Source: Pseudooceanicola marinus
Lineage (GTDB): Bacteria > Pseudomonadota > Alphaproteobacteria > Rhodobacterales > Rhodobacteraceae
Direction: 5' to 3'
Length of the DNA: 64,000 bases
Assembly (NCBI RefSeq): GCF_020177265.1
Contig: NZ_JAIVMC010000004.1
Location: forward strand, 248,001 to 312,000
The stretch's first letter is position 1. Each line of letters opens with the position of its first letter. A model generated the notes under the pieces. That model was not told where the DNA came from. It did no database searches and saw only the letters and a list, made by a program, of their open reading frames with translations. Both the position numbers and the translations under genes were made by a program. Positions 28,291 to 36,322 of this stretch are shown one piece after another.

Positions 28291-29135
28291 GCCCCGTTCC
28301 CGCCGGCGAGGACCGGCGCCGCTGGCCCGCCAATACCCGTGTCGCCGCCCTGCGCCTGAAGGGGCGTGCGGGGGAGGTGTCCCATACCGAGGGCACGCGG
28401 CGGGTGCTGGGCGCTGCGGCCGCCGACCTGCTGGCCGCCCCCGGCGGGGCGCGGGATCGCCAGCTGCTGCGCGGTGCCGCGCTGCGGGTCTACGAGATCC
28501 ACGAGGGCCATGCCTTCGTCGAGGCCGAATACGACGGCTACACCGGCTATGTCGTGGCCGAGGCGCTGGCGCCGGAGGGCGCGCCGGCGCCGTCGGCCTG
28601 GGTGGCGATCCGCGAAACCCTGGCCTGGGAGGCGCCGAAGGCCCGGGCCATGGCGCAGGCGCGTCTGTCCTTCGGGGCGGGGGTGACCGTGCTGGGTGCG
28701 GCCGACGGCTGGGCAGAGACCGATGCGGGCCATGTTCCCCTGTCGCACCTCAGCCAGTCCGCGGTGCAGGGCGCCGATCCGGTGGCCCTGGCGGAACGCC
28801 TGCTGGGCCTGCCCTATCTCTGGGGCGCCAATGGTGCCGGCGGCATCGACTGTTCCGGACTGGTGCAGGAAGCCTGCCGCGCCTGCGGCATCGACTGTCC
28901 GGGCGACAGCGACCAGCAGGCGGCGGAACTGGGCGAGGCCCTGCCCGAGGAGGCGCCCCTGCGGCGTGGCGATTTGGTGTTCTGGAAAGGCCACGTGGCC
29001 TGGGTGTCGGGACCGGACCGGATCCTGCACGCCAATGCCCACACGATGAGCGTCGCACATGAGGCGCTGTCGGGCGCCATCCACCGCATCGCGGCGGCAG
29101 GCGAGGGGCCGGTGACAGCGCGGCGGCGCCTCTAG
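28287..29135 (+). CDS. NlpC/P60 family peptidase with SH3-like domains
   Basis: 282 residues. An N-terminal half of two SH3b-like modules (about 20-95 and 105-155) precedes a C-terminal NlpC/P60 domain. The catalytic Cys-189 is in GGIDCSGLVQEAC, and a His near 236 is in FWKGHVAWV. The family cleaves murein peptide stems (gamma-D-Glu-diamino-acid bonds). No clear signal peptide is seen, so it may act on recycled peptides in the cytoplasm, fitting its coupling to an aminopeptidase. The proposed TTG start overlaps the aminopeptidase stop by 3 nt; a downstream start is possible but less well placed. Confidence 0.9.
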
Positions 29136-29142
29136 ACGGGCA

Positions 29143-29493
29143 TCAGTCGGGCGTATCGACCGAACGGATCAGCTTGCGTTCCAGGACCCGCAGCACCGTC
29201 TTCAGGTCGTGACCCCGGCGCAGCACCTGCCCGTCCATGCCGACCACCGCGTACATGCCCTGCTTGTTGCGCAGCTTGGGGCGCTTCTCGATCCGGTAAA
29301 GGGGATATTCGGCCGAGCGGCGGAAGACCGAGAAGATCGCCACCTCCCGCAGGCTGGAAATGCCGTAGTCGCGCCATTCGCCGGCGGCGACAAAGCGGCC
29401 GTAGAGCGACAGGATGACGTTCAGCTCGGTCCGGTGGAACACCACCTGGTCGGCGGAGACACCCGGGATCGGGGCATTGGTCTGCATGTTCAT
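29143..29493 (-). CDS. DUF2794 domain-containing protein
   Basis: 116 residues. It matches the alphaproteobacterial DUF2794 family by the stretch VVFHRTELNVILSLYGRFVAAGEWRDYGIS and a C-terminal KTVLRVLERKL. No signal peptide or membrane segment; function unknown. The ATG at 29493 is chosen over a longer reading that begins in poor context. It converges on the NlpC/P60 gene with 7 bp between stops. Confidence 0.88.
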   Translation of the reverse strand: MNMQTNAPIPGVSADQVVFHRTELNVILSLYGRFVAAGEWRDYGISSLREVAIFSVFRRSAEYPLYRIEKRPKLRNKQGMYAVVGMDGQVLRRGHDLKTVLRVLERKLIRSVDTPD

Positions 29494-29736
29494 GGCCCAA
29501 GCCTGCGCCCGGCAGGGGGCAAAAGCAAGCGGGTTTCCCGGACAGAAGGCCCGCCCCGGCGCGCGCGATGCCTCAAATGAGGGCGAAATCTTCGTGAGCG
29601 GAGCCCTGCGGGCGCGGCGCGCAACGGTCCCACGGGCTCTGACCTTTTCGTGATGCGCCGCACGCGGCGTTTGGCGGATCCCGCAATGCCTGTAAGGTGA
29701 CGGCAACGCGCACCCTAGCAACGTGGAGACCCTCCG

Positions 29737-30174
29737 ATGCAGCTGAAGACCCTCGCCCTTGCGGCCGTCACCGTCACCATGGGCGCCGCCGCCCTGGCCC
29801 ATGCCGATGTCGAGAACCCCGTCGTCAAGGAACGGATGGACCTGATGGGCGATATCCGCGCTTCCTTCGCGACCCTGGGCGGCATGGTGCAGGGCAAGAC
29901 CGCCTTCGACGCCGAAGCCGCAGCCGATGCCAAGGCAACGCTGGAGGCCTCCGCCGCGATGATCCCGACGAAGTTCGAGGCCAACGAGATGGACCCCGAA
30001 TCCGAAGCCGCCCCGGCGATCTGGGAAGACTGGGACGGGTTCACCACCATCGCGTCCGAAATGCAGACCGCCGTGGCGGCGCTGGACACCGGATCGCTGG
30101 AAGGGGTGCAGGCCGGGTTCCGCCCGATCGGCGCGGCCTGTGGCGCCTGCCACCAGGGCTATCGCGTCGACTGA
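29737..30174 (+). CDS. Cytochrome c-prime (class II cytochrome c)
   Basis: 145 residues. A signal peptide spans about residues 1-23 (cleavage near AHA-DVE). A four-helix-bundle mature part carries the heme motif at the C-terminus, C135-G-A-C138-H139, typical of class II cytochromes. It is periplasmic; relatives bind NO or CO and may buffer nitrosative stress. Helix 1 contains the conserved-type VVKERMDLMGDIRASFATLGGM. It appears to be transcribed alone and converges on the I78-like lipoprotein gene. Confidence 0.93.
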   Translation: MQLKTLALAAVTVTMGAAALAHADVENPVVKERMDLMGDIRASFATLGGMVQGKTAFDAEAAADAKATLEASAAMIPTKFEANEMDPESEAAPAIWEDWDGFTTIASEMQTAVAALDTGSLEGVQAGFRPIGAACGACHQGYRVD

Positions 30175-30200
30175 GGCGCGCCAGGGTCGCGGAAGCGAGC

Positions 30201-30223
30201 GCGCTGCGGTTCAGCCGCAGCGC
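30201..30223. terminator. Hairpin at convergent gene ends
   Basis: A perfect 9-bp stem GCGCTGCGG/CCGCAGCGC with loop TTCAG, just after the cytochrome c-prime gene and overlapping the last codons of the lipoprotein gene. It could stop transcription from either side. There is no T-tract, so this is tentative. Confidence 0.4.
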
Positions 30224-30477
30224 AGCTCGCTCACCCGGTCCTCATCGTCGAGATGCACGTTCAGCCGCTCCGGCAGGTGCTCCATCGTCATCATGTCACC
30301 GGGCCGCAGGACCCGCACACGGCCGTCGCGCGGCGGCAGCAGGTCTTCGGACCAGGGCTGGCCGATGACATGGTCGAGCGTTTCCAGGCCGCAGGGCGTC
30401 TTGGGGCCCGGGCTCATGGCGGTGGCACAGGCCGAGGTCAGCAGGACCAGGGCCAGGGCGAGCGGGGCAGGTTTCAT
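30211..30477 (-). CDS. Lipoprotein, I78-type peptidase-inhibitor-like
   Basis: 88 residues. A lipoprotein signal ends in the lipobox LLTSAC (lipidated Cys at about residue 17). The mature part fits the inhibitor I78 fold: CGLETLDHVIGQPWSEDLL, VRVLRPGDMMTMEHLPERLNVHLDDEDRVSELRCG, with the two cysteines at its ends. Members are potato-inhibitor-like and may inhibit serine proteases, but the target here is unknown. Its ATG overlaps the stop of the TetR gene by 4 nt, so the two are co-translated. Confidence 0.85.
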   Translation of the reverse strand: MKPAPLALALVLLTSACATAMSPGPKTPCGLETLDHVIGQPWSEDLLPPRDGRVRVLRPGDMMTMEHLPERLNVHLDDEDRVSELRCG

Positions 30478-31109
30478 GCGGTTTCCTTGGTGGGGGCGCC
30501 GTAGCGGCAGAGGAAGGTCTTCACGGCCTCGTCGGCAATTCTTTCGCCCTCGGCGGCGGGCAGGGCGTCGATCATACCGAATTGCAGCTTCAGCATCAGC
30601 GTGCTCTTGCACAGGCCGAGGAATTGGTCGGCGGCCAGACCCGGGTCGTGCACCTGCAGCTCGCCCCGCTCGGTCGCTTCCGCCAGGTAGGTCGAAAGCT
30701 TCGTCAAGGTCAGCTGCGGCCCGGCCTCGTAGAAGGCCTGGGCCAGATCCGGAAAGCGGTTCGATTCCGAGGTCGCCAGCCGGTACATCGACACGACGAT
30801 CGGGTGGCTGAGGTCCTGCACGGTGCGCCGGGCGATGGCCGTCAGCATTTCCTCGGCGGGCAGGTCGGGCAGGACGAAGTGCTTCGCCTGATCCGCGTGG
30901 CGGTGGCATTCGCTGCGGGCAATCTCGATGAACAGCAGCCGCTTGTCGGGGAAGTAGCTGTAAAGTGTCGCCTTCGACACCCCGGCCTCCCGGGCGATGT
31001 CATCGACGTTGGCATTGTCGAACCCGTCCTTCAGGAAGATGCGCCGGGCGCCTTCCAGAACCTGATCGTATTTCCGCCCCCGACGACCGGGGGATGTTTG
31101 ACGGGTCAT
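30474..31109 (-). CDS. TetR/AcrR family transcriptional regulator
   Basis: 211 residues. The N-terminal TetR helix-turn-helix (about 10-60) is clear: ILEGARRIFLKDGF-type opening followed by NVDDIAREAGVSKATLYSYFPDKRLLFIE. The C-terminal half is an AcrR-like TetR_C domain (helix-rich, LATSESNRFPDLAQAFYEAGP). GGAGGT lies just before the ATG. It is divergent from a nitroreductase and coupled to the I78-like lipoprotein gene. It probably controls both units through the 138-bp shared promoter region; the ligand is unknown. Confidence 0.94.
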   Translation of the reverse strand: MTRQTSPGRRGRKYDQVLEGARRIFLKDGFDNANVDDIAREAGVSKATLYSYFPDKRLLFIEIARSECHRHADQAKHFVLPDLPAEEMLTAIARRTVQDLSHPIVVSMYRLATSESNRFPDLAQAFYEAGPQLTLTKLSTYLAEATERGELQVHDPGLAADQFLGLCKSTLMLKLQFGMIDALPAAEGERIADEAVKTFLCRYGAPTKETA

Positions 31110-31177
31110 GTAACCTCCGCGCTTGCCGGGGGATAATGGCGCTTGTGCCGGGCCGCGGCAAGGGGTGCGGCCAGAGG

Positions 31178-31206
31178 TTGACGCCACAGGCCTCTCTGCG
31201 ATGATC
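31178..31206 (+). promoter_or_regulatory. Candidate promoter of the nitroreductase gene
   Basis: TTGACG (31178-31183), a 17-bp spacer and ATGATC (31201-31206). The -35 box is good and the -10 box weak. It lies 42 bp before the nitroreductase ATG in the region shared with the divergent tetR gene. Confidence 0.35.
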
Positions 31207-31247
31207 CGGCGCAAAGGAAACGGGCGTTCCGGCCCGAGGGGGGATGG

Positions 31248-31940
31248 ATGTACAGCAAGGGCAAGGTGGCCTACCGGGCTTTGCCGCTGCCGGACCGGCG
31301 AGAGCTGGCGCCAGAGGAGATGCAGCAGGCGGCCGAGGCGTTCCGCGCGCTGATGGCGCAGCGCCATTCGGTGCGTGAGTTCAGCGACCGGCCCGTGGCG
31401 GCCGAGGTGATCTCCACCTGCGTTGCCGCCGCCGGGCTTGCGCCCTCAGGTGCGAACCACCAGCCTTGGCATTTCGTCGCCATTGCCGATCCGGCGATGA
31501 AGGCGCGCATCCGTGCTGCGGCCGAGGCGGAGGAGGAGAAGTTCTATGCCGGCGGGGCGGGCGACGAATGGTTGGCCGCGCTGGAACCCATCGGGACGGG
31601 GGTGGCCAAGCCGCATCTTGAGGTCGCGCCCTGGCTGATCGTCATCTTCGCGCAGCGCTACGGGCTGACCCAGGAGGGCGAGCGCTACAAGAACTACTAC
31701 GTGCCCGAAAGCGTCGGCATCGCCACGGGGATGCTGATCACCGCGCTGCACACCGCGGGCCTGTCCTGCCTGACCCATACGCCCAACCCGATGCGATTTC
31801 TGAACGAGCTGTGCGACCGGCCCGAGCACGAAAAGTCGGTGATGATCCTGGCCGTGGGCCACCCGGCGGCAGACGCCACCGTGCCCCAGGTGGCCAAGAT
31901 CAAGAAACCCCTGGACGAGATCCTGACCCTTTGTCCCTGA
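31248..31940 (+). CDS. Nitroreductase family FMN-dependent oxidoreductase
   Basis: 230 residues. FMN-binding N-terminal motif QRHSVREFSDRPV, then GLAPSGANHQPWHFVAI, and a C-terminal segment around ESVGIATGMLITALHTAGLSCLTHTPNP. The pattern is closest to the iodotyrosine deiodinase/BluB-like branch of the superfamily. It uses NAD(P)H via FMN to reduce nitro, quinone or halogenated compounds; the substrate is unknown. It is divergent from TetR and is followed after 30 bp by a YaiI-family gene, so it may head the following run. Confidence 0.9.
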   Translation: MYSKGKVAYRALPLPDRRELAPEEMQQAAEAFRALMAQRHSVREFSDRPVAAEVISTCVAAAGLAPSGANHQPWHFVAIADPAMKARIRAAAEAEEEKFYAGGAGDEWLAALEPIGTGVAKPHLEVAPWLIVIFAQRYGLTQEGERYKNYYVPESVGIATGMLITALHTAGLSCLTHTPNPMRFLNELCDRPEHEKSVMILAVGHPAADATVPQVAKIKKPLDEILTLCP

Positions 31941-31970
31941 CCCCTGATCCCTGACCTGAAACGGAGCCCG

Positions 31971-32423
31971 ATGACCGAGATCTACATTGATGCCGACGCC
32001 TGCCCGGTGAAGGCCGAGGCCGAGAAGGTGGCGACGCGCCACAAGGTGACCCTGTGGATGGTGTCGAACGGCGGGCTGCGCCCCTCGGCCAATCCCTACG
32101 TCCGGCATCAGATCGTGGCCGAAGGGCCGGACGTGGCCGATATGTGGATCGCTGACCGGGCTGGCCCGGGCGATGTGGTGGTCACCGGGGACATCCCGCT
32201 GGCGGCGAAATGCGTGGCCGCCGGGGCCACCTGCCTGCGCCACAACGGCGAGAAGTTCACCGCGGCCAACATCGGCCAGCAACTGGCGATGCGCGATCTG
32301 ATGGCCGATCTGCGCGCCGCCAATCCGCTGGGTGCGGGCGGCGGGGGCAAGGGCTTTACAAAGGCCGACCGCTCTCGTTTTCTGAACGCTCTGGAAACCG
32401 CACTGCGCAGCGCTGCGAAATAG
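31971..32423 (+). CDS. YaiI/YqxD family protein (DUF188)
   Basis: 150 residues, full length. It begins with the conserved acidic motif YIDADACPVKAEAEKVA and has the family motifs HQIVAEGPDVADMWIADRAGPGDVVVTGDIPLA and CLRHNGEKFT. The fold resembles PIN-like nucleases with conserved acidic residues, but no activity is established. It precedes an HAD phosphatase gene by 18 bp. Confidence 0.94.
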   Translation: MTEIYIDADACPVKAEAEKVATRHKVTLWMVSNGGLRPSANPYVRHQIVAEGPDVADMWIADRAGPGDVVVTGDIPLAAKCVAAGATCLRHNGEKFTAANIGQQLAMRDLMADLRAANPLGAGGGGKGFTKADRSRFLNALETALRSAAK

Positions 32424-32441
32424 CAAACGGACCCAAGACCT

Positions 32442-33071
32442 ATGACCGCAACGCCCATCAAGGCCGTCGTCTTTGACATCGGCAACGTGCTGCTGGAGTG
32501 GAACCCGGAGGCGCATTACGACGCCAAGTACGGGGAGGAGAAGCGGCGGGAGATCTTTGCCGCCGTCGATCTGGCGGCAATGAACGACCGCGTGGATCGC
32601 GGCGAGGACATGGGCGAGCTGACCCGCCGCCTGGCCGCCGATCATCCAGAATGGCATGACGAGATCATGACCTGGCACGAGGACTGGCTGACCATGTGCT
32701 CGCCCGCCATCCCGCATTCCTGGCGCCTGCTGCGCGCCCTGCGGGGCAAGGGCATCCCGGTCTTTTCGCTGTCCAACTTCGGCATCGGCACCTACGAGAT
32801 CGCCCGCGCCGAATACCCGGTGCTGAACGAATTCGACCAGGGCTATGTCTCCGGTCACCTGGGCGTGATCAAGCCCGATCCACGCATCTACGAGATCCTG
32901 GAAGAAGGCAGCGGGTTGTCGGGTGAGGCGCTGCTGTTCACCGACGACCGGGCCGACAACATCGCCGCCGCCGCCGCGCGCGGCTGGCGCACCCATCAAT
33001 TCGAGCACCCCGAGGGCTGGGCCGCGCGCCTGGTGGCGGAGGGGCTGCTGAGCGAAGAGGAGGCCGCATGA
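32442..33071 (+). CDS. HAD-IA family hydrolase (YihX-like)
   Basis: 209 residues. Motif I is VVFDIGNVLLEWN: the nucleophile Asp is present but the second position has Gly-Asn, as in YihX-type sugar phosphatases. Motif II is in FSLSNFG, and the conserved Lys and acidic residues are in GVIKPDPRIYEIL and FTDDRADN. It probably dephosphorylates a small sugar or cofactor phosphate in the cytoplasm. Its stop overlaps the next gene by 4 nt (ATGA). Confidence 0.92.
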   Translation: MTATPIKAVVFDIGNVLLEWNPEAHYDAKYGEEKRREIFAAVDLAAMNDRVDRGEDMGELTRRLAADHPEWHDEIMTWHEDWLTMCSPAIPHSWRLLRALRGKGIPVFSLSNFGIGTYEIARAEYPVLNEFDQGYVSGHLGVIKPDPRIYEILEEGSGLSGEALLFTDDRADNIAAAAARGWRTHQFEHPEGWAARLVAEGLLSEEEAA

Positions 33072-33988
33072 GCGACATTGCCATGATCTCTTATCAAGAG
33101 GGCGAGCGCGTCCTCGATTGGCTGCGGCTGACCGATGCGCTGGCTGCAGCGCATGATCTGCCCAAGGCCGAGATCGGGGATACCTTCCTCTATCGCGGCG
33201 AGGACACGCTGCTGACCCGCTCCGCCTGGATCGACGGGCTGGGCGTGGCGGTGAAGGCCGCGACGATCTACCCGGGCAACAAGGCGGTCGGCAAACCGGC
33301 GGTGAACGGTGCCGTCAACCTGATGTCCGATGAAGATGGCACGCTGGAGGCCATCGTCGATTTCCACCTGGTGACCAAGTGGAAGACCGCCGGCGACAGC
33401 CTGCTGGCCGCCCGCCGCCTGGCGCGGCCTGACAGCCGGGTGATCCTGATCGTGGGGGCAGGCGCCGTCGCGGCCTCTCTGCGCCAGGCCTACGGCGCGG
33501 CCTTCCCGGAGGCGCGCTTCCTGGTGTGGAACCGCACGCCCGCCGGCGCCGAGGCCCTGGCCCAGGGCGATCCGGCGATGGAGGCGGTGACCGACCTGCC
33601 CACCGCCGTGGGGCGGGCCGACATCGTGACCTGCGCGACCATGGCGACCGCGCCCTACCTGGACGGTGCCTGGCTGACGCCGGGCACCCATGTCGATCTG
33701 ATCGGCGCCTATCGCCCCGACATGCGCGAGGCGATGGACGGCGCGTTGCAGCGCGCCCGCATCTTCGTCGACAGTTTCGACACCACCGTCGGACATATCG
33801 GCGAGATCCAGATCCCGCTGGACAGCGGCGCGATCACCCGCGCCGATCTGGTGGCGGATTACTACGACCTCGCCGCCTTCACCCGGACAGACGACGAGGA
33901 GATCACCCTGTTCAAGAACGGCGGAGGCGCGCATCTGGACCTGATGACCGCCCGCCACGTCCTCGACGCCTGGCGCGAGGCGCGGTGA
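33068..33988 (+). CDS. Ornithine cyclodeaminase / mu-crystallin family protein
   Basis: 306 residues. The dinucleotide-binding motif VGAGAVAASLRQAYGAAFP is near 137-156, with VKAATIYPGNKAVGKPAVNG, THVDLIGAYRPDMREA and a late LFKNGGGAHLDLMTA. The family includes ornithine cyclodeaminase, ketimine reductases and imino-acid dehydrogenases, so cofactor use is likely but the exact reaction is uncertain. It overlaps the HAD gene upstream and the hydrolase gene downstream by 4 nt each. Confidence 0.91.
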   Translation: MSDIAMISYQEGERVLDWLRLTDALAAAHDLPKAEIGDTFLYRGEDTLLTRSAWIDGLGVAVKAATIYPGNKAVGKPAVNGAVNLMSDEDGTLEAIVDFHLVTKWKTAGDSLLAARRLARPDSRVILIVGAGAVAASLRQAYGAAFPEARFLVWNRTPAGAEALAQGDPAMEAVTDLPTAVGRADIVTCATMATAPYLDGAWLTPGTHVDLIGAYRPDMREAMDGALQRARIFVDSFDTTVGHIGEIQIPLDSGAITRADLVADYYDLAAFTRTDDEEITLFKNGGGAHLDLMTARHVLDAWREAR

Positions 33989-34923
33989 GCGTCGCGCCCC
34001 TGATCGGCCTGGTCCTGGGCGGCGGTGCGCTGGCCTGGGCGCCCTTCCTGCGCGAAGACCTGCGCCCCAAGGTGGCCGGGCGGCGCGACAGCCCCCCGGG
34101 TGAGATCGCGGATCTGCCCCGGGGGCGCATTCATTTCCAGTGGCACGGGGATGAGGATGACCCGGTTGCGGTGCTCGTCCACGGGCTGACCACGCCCGCC
34201 TATGCCTGGGACGGGGTCGTGCCGGGGCTGGTGGCCATGGGTTATCGCGTGCTGAGCTATGACCTCTACGGGCGCGGCTGGTCCGACCGGCCCGAGGGCG
34301 GGCAGGATGCCGATTTCTTCGTTGGCCAGCTCGTGGATCTGCTGGAGGCGCTGGACGTGGCCGAGCCGGTCACGCTCTTCGGTTATTCGATGGGCGGGGC
34401 CATCGCCGCCGCCTTTGCCGCGCGCTATCCGACGCAGATCGAGAAGCTGGTGCTGGTGGCGCCCGCCGGCATGGGGGGCTATCCGACCGGGCTGACCCGC
34501 CGCATCCGCGATGGCGGCGCGACCGGGCGCTGGCTGTTCTACCTGCTGTTCCCCGGTCAGCACCGCCGCGCCTCGCGCCGGGCCGAGGCCCAGGGCGTGC
34601 CGCGCAAATACGCCCGGATGCAGGCGGCGGAGGTCGACTGGCGCGGGTTTGCCCCCGCGGTCCTGTCCTCCCTGCGCGGCGTGCTGCGCGATCCGATGGA
34701 GCTGGAACACCGCAAGATCGCCAAGGCGGGCTTGCCGATGCTGTCGATCTGGGCCAGCGAGGATCAGGTGATTCCGCTGGACGGCATGGGCGTTATCTCG
34801 CGCTGGAACCGGGCCTCGGTGCAGAAGGAGGTGCCGGGCGCGGGGCACTGGCTGCCCCTGTCGCACCCCGAGGCGGTGGTGCGCGCCTTCCGCGACTGGC
34901 TGTGGGAAGACGGCGAGATCTGA
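33985..34923 (+). CDS. Alpha/beta fold hydrolase
   Basis: 312 residues from a GTG that overlaps the previous stop by 4 nt (GTGA). A hydrophobic N-terminal segment (about 3-22, APLIGLVLGGGALAWAPFL) may be a membrane anchor. The core has VLVHGLTTPAYAWDG, the nucleophile elbow FGYSMGGAIAAA (Ser near 134), and a late GAGHWLPLSHPE with the catalytic His. Substrate unknown; likely an esterase- or lipase-like enzyme facing the membrane. It ends the YaiI-HAD-OCD-hydrolase run. Confidence 0.88.
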   Translation: MSVAPLIGLVLGGGALAWAPFLREDLRPKVAGRRDSPPGEIADLPRGRIHFQWHGDEDDPVAVLVHGLTTPAYAWDGVVPGLVAMGYRVLSYDLYGRGWSDRPEGGQDADFFVGQLVDLLEALDVAEPVTLFGYSMGGAIAAAFAARYPTQIEKLVLVAPAGMGGYPTGLTRRIRDGGATGRWLFYLLFPGQHRRASRRAEAQGVPRKYARMQAAEVDWRGFAPAVLSSLRGVLRDPMELEHRKIAKAGLPMLSIWASEDQVIPLDGMGVISRWNRASVQKEVPGAGHWLPLSHPEAVVRAFRDWLWEDGEI

Positions 34924-34941
34924 TCCCGCCGCAACTTTCCC

Positions 34942-36192
34942 TCAGGCTGCGGCCGAGGTCGGCAGGCCGGGCCGGTTTTCCCGCACCGGCAGGTGGATCA
35001 GGGCCGAGAAGGCGCCGACGCCCACGCCGACCCACCAGACCAGCGTGTAATCGCCGTGGATGTCGTACATCTTGCCGCCCAGCCAGACCCCCAGGAAGCC
35101 GCCGATCTGGTGGCTGAGAAAGACGATCCCGTAGAGCGTACCCATGTAGCGCATCCCGTAGATATGGGCGATCAGACCGGAGGTCAGCGGCACCGTCGCC
35201 AGCCACAGCCCGCCCATCAGGGCCGAGAAAATCAGTACCGAGGCCGGCGTGATCGGCAGCACGATGAAGGTGCCCGCCACGATGGTCCGCAGGGTGTAGA
35301 TGCCCGCCAGAAGGTACTTCTTCGGCAGCCGATTGCCCAGCCAGCCGGCGAAGAGCGTGCCGCCGATGTTGAACACCCCGATCAGCGAGATGGCGATGGC
35401 GCCAAGCGCCGAGGTGGTGGTGATGCCCAGCGACGCCAGGATCCCGCCCGAGGCAATGGGCCCGCACAGCTCGGTCACGAAGGCCGGGAAATGCGCGGTG
35501 ATGAAGGCCAGCTGGTAGCCGCAGGAAAAGAAGCCAAGAAAGATCATGGCAAAGGTCGGATCCTTGCCCGCGCGCACCAGGATCTGGCCCAGGGTCTCCT
35601 CCAGCTCGGCCTTGGTCGCGGGCGGGGCCGGGCTGCGCATCATCGGCAGAAGCAGCAGCACGGCCAGGATGGCGGCGGCGAAGACCAGGAAGACGTTCTG
35701 CCAGGGCATCATCCCCAGCAGGAATTCGGCCACCGGTGCGCCGACGACCTGGCCCGCGCTGCCCGCCGCCGTGGCGATGGCCAGCGCCATGGACCGGTGT
35801 TCGGGTGCCGCCGCGCGGCCCACCACCGCCAGGATCACGCCAAAGCCCGTGCCGGCGATGCCGAAGCCCACCAGGATCTCCAGCCCCCAATGCGCCTCGG
35901 GCGTCACGGCGAAGGAGGAGGCCACGAGGCCCGCGGCATAGATCACCGCCCCCAGGATGATCGCCCGCCGGTCGCCCAGCTTCTCGGCGAAGGCGCCGAA
36001 CAGGGGCTGGCCGATCCCCCAGGCCAGGTTCTGGATCGCGATGGCCAGCGAGAAGTCGGCGCGCATCCAGTTGAATTCCTCGGCGATCGGGATCTGGAAG
36101 ACCCCGAAACTGGCGCGGATGGCGAAGTTCACCAGGATGATCAGGCAGCCCACGATCAGCACGGGGGTCAGCAGGCGCGGGGCGGCTGTCAT
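34942..36192 (-). CDS. MFS transporter
   Basis: 416 residues with about 12 hydrophobic segments. The first half has the loop motif GAFAEKLGDRRAIILGAVIYAAG (MFS motif A-like), and a longer cytoplasmic loop lies mid-protein (KAELEETLGQILVRAGKD). The pattern resembles the monocarboxylate/oxalate-formate exchanger branch, but the substrate is not readable. GGAGG lies just before the ATG, preceded by a CCCAA/TTGGG hairpin. It is divergent from zapE. Confidence 0.91.
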   Translation of the reverse strand: MTAAPRLLTPVLIVGCLIILVNFAIRASFGVFQIPIAEEFNWMRADFSLAIAIQNLAWGIGQPLFGAFAEKLGDRRAIILGAVIYAAGLVASSFAVTPEAHWGLEILVGFGIAGTGFGVILAVVGRAAAPEHRSMALAIATAAGSAGQVVGAPVAEFLLGMMPWQNVFLVFAAAILAVLLLLPMMRSPAPPATKAELEETLGQILVRAGKDPTFAMIFLGFFSCGYQLAFITAHFPAFVTELCGPIASGGILASLGITTTSALGAIAISLIGVFNIGGTLFAGWLGNRLPKKYLLAGIYTLRTIVAGTFIVLPITPASVLIFSALMGGLWLATVPLTSGLIAHIYGMRYMGTLYGIVFLSHQIGGFLGVWLGGKMYDIHGDYTLVWWVGVGVGAFSALIHLPVRENRPGLPTSAAA

Positions 36193-36269
36193 GTCGGAGG
36201 TCCTCCCAAAGATTGGGCGCAGATTAGACTTTGCCCGGGGACAGTCAATTCAGCCTTCGTGAGGCGGGT

Positions 36270-36281
36270 CATTCGCGAATG
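36270..36281. promoter_or_regulatory. 12-bp perfect palindrome in the MFS/zapE promoter gap
   Basis: CATTCGCGAATG lies 42 bp upstream of the zapE start and 78 bp upstream of the MFS start. An AT-rich TATTAT (-10-like) lies between it and zapE. It could be a dimeric repressor site; no named regulator is implied. Confidence 0.35.
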
Positions 36282-36322
36282 TGCGCTTTCCCAGCCGGGG
36301 GTGGCGTATTATCTAGCCCCCC

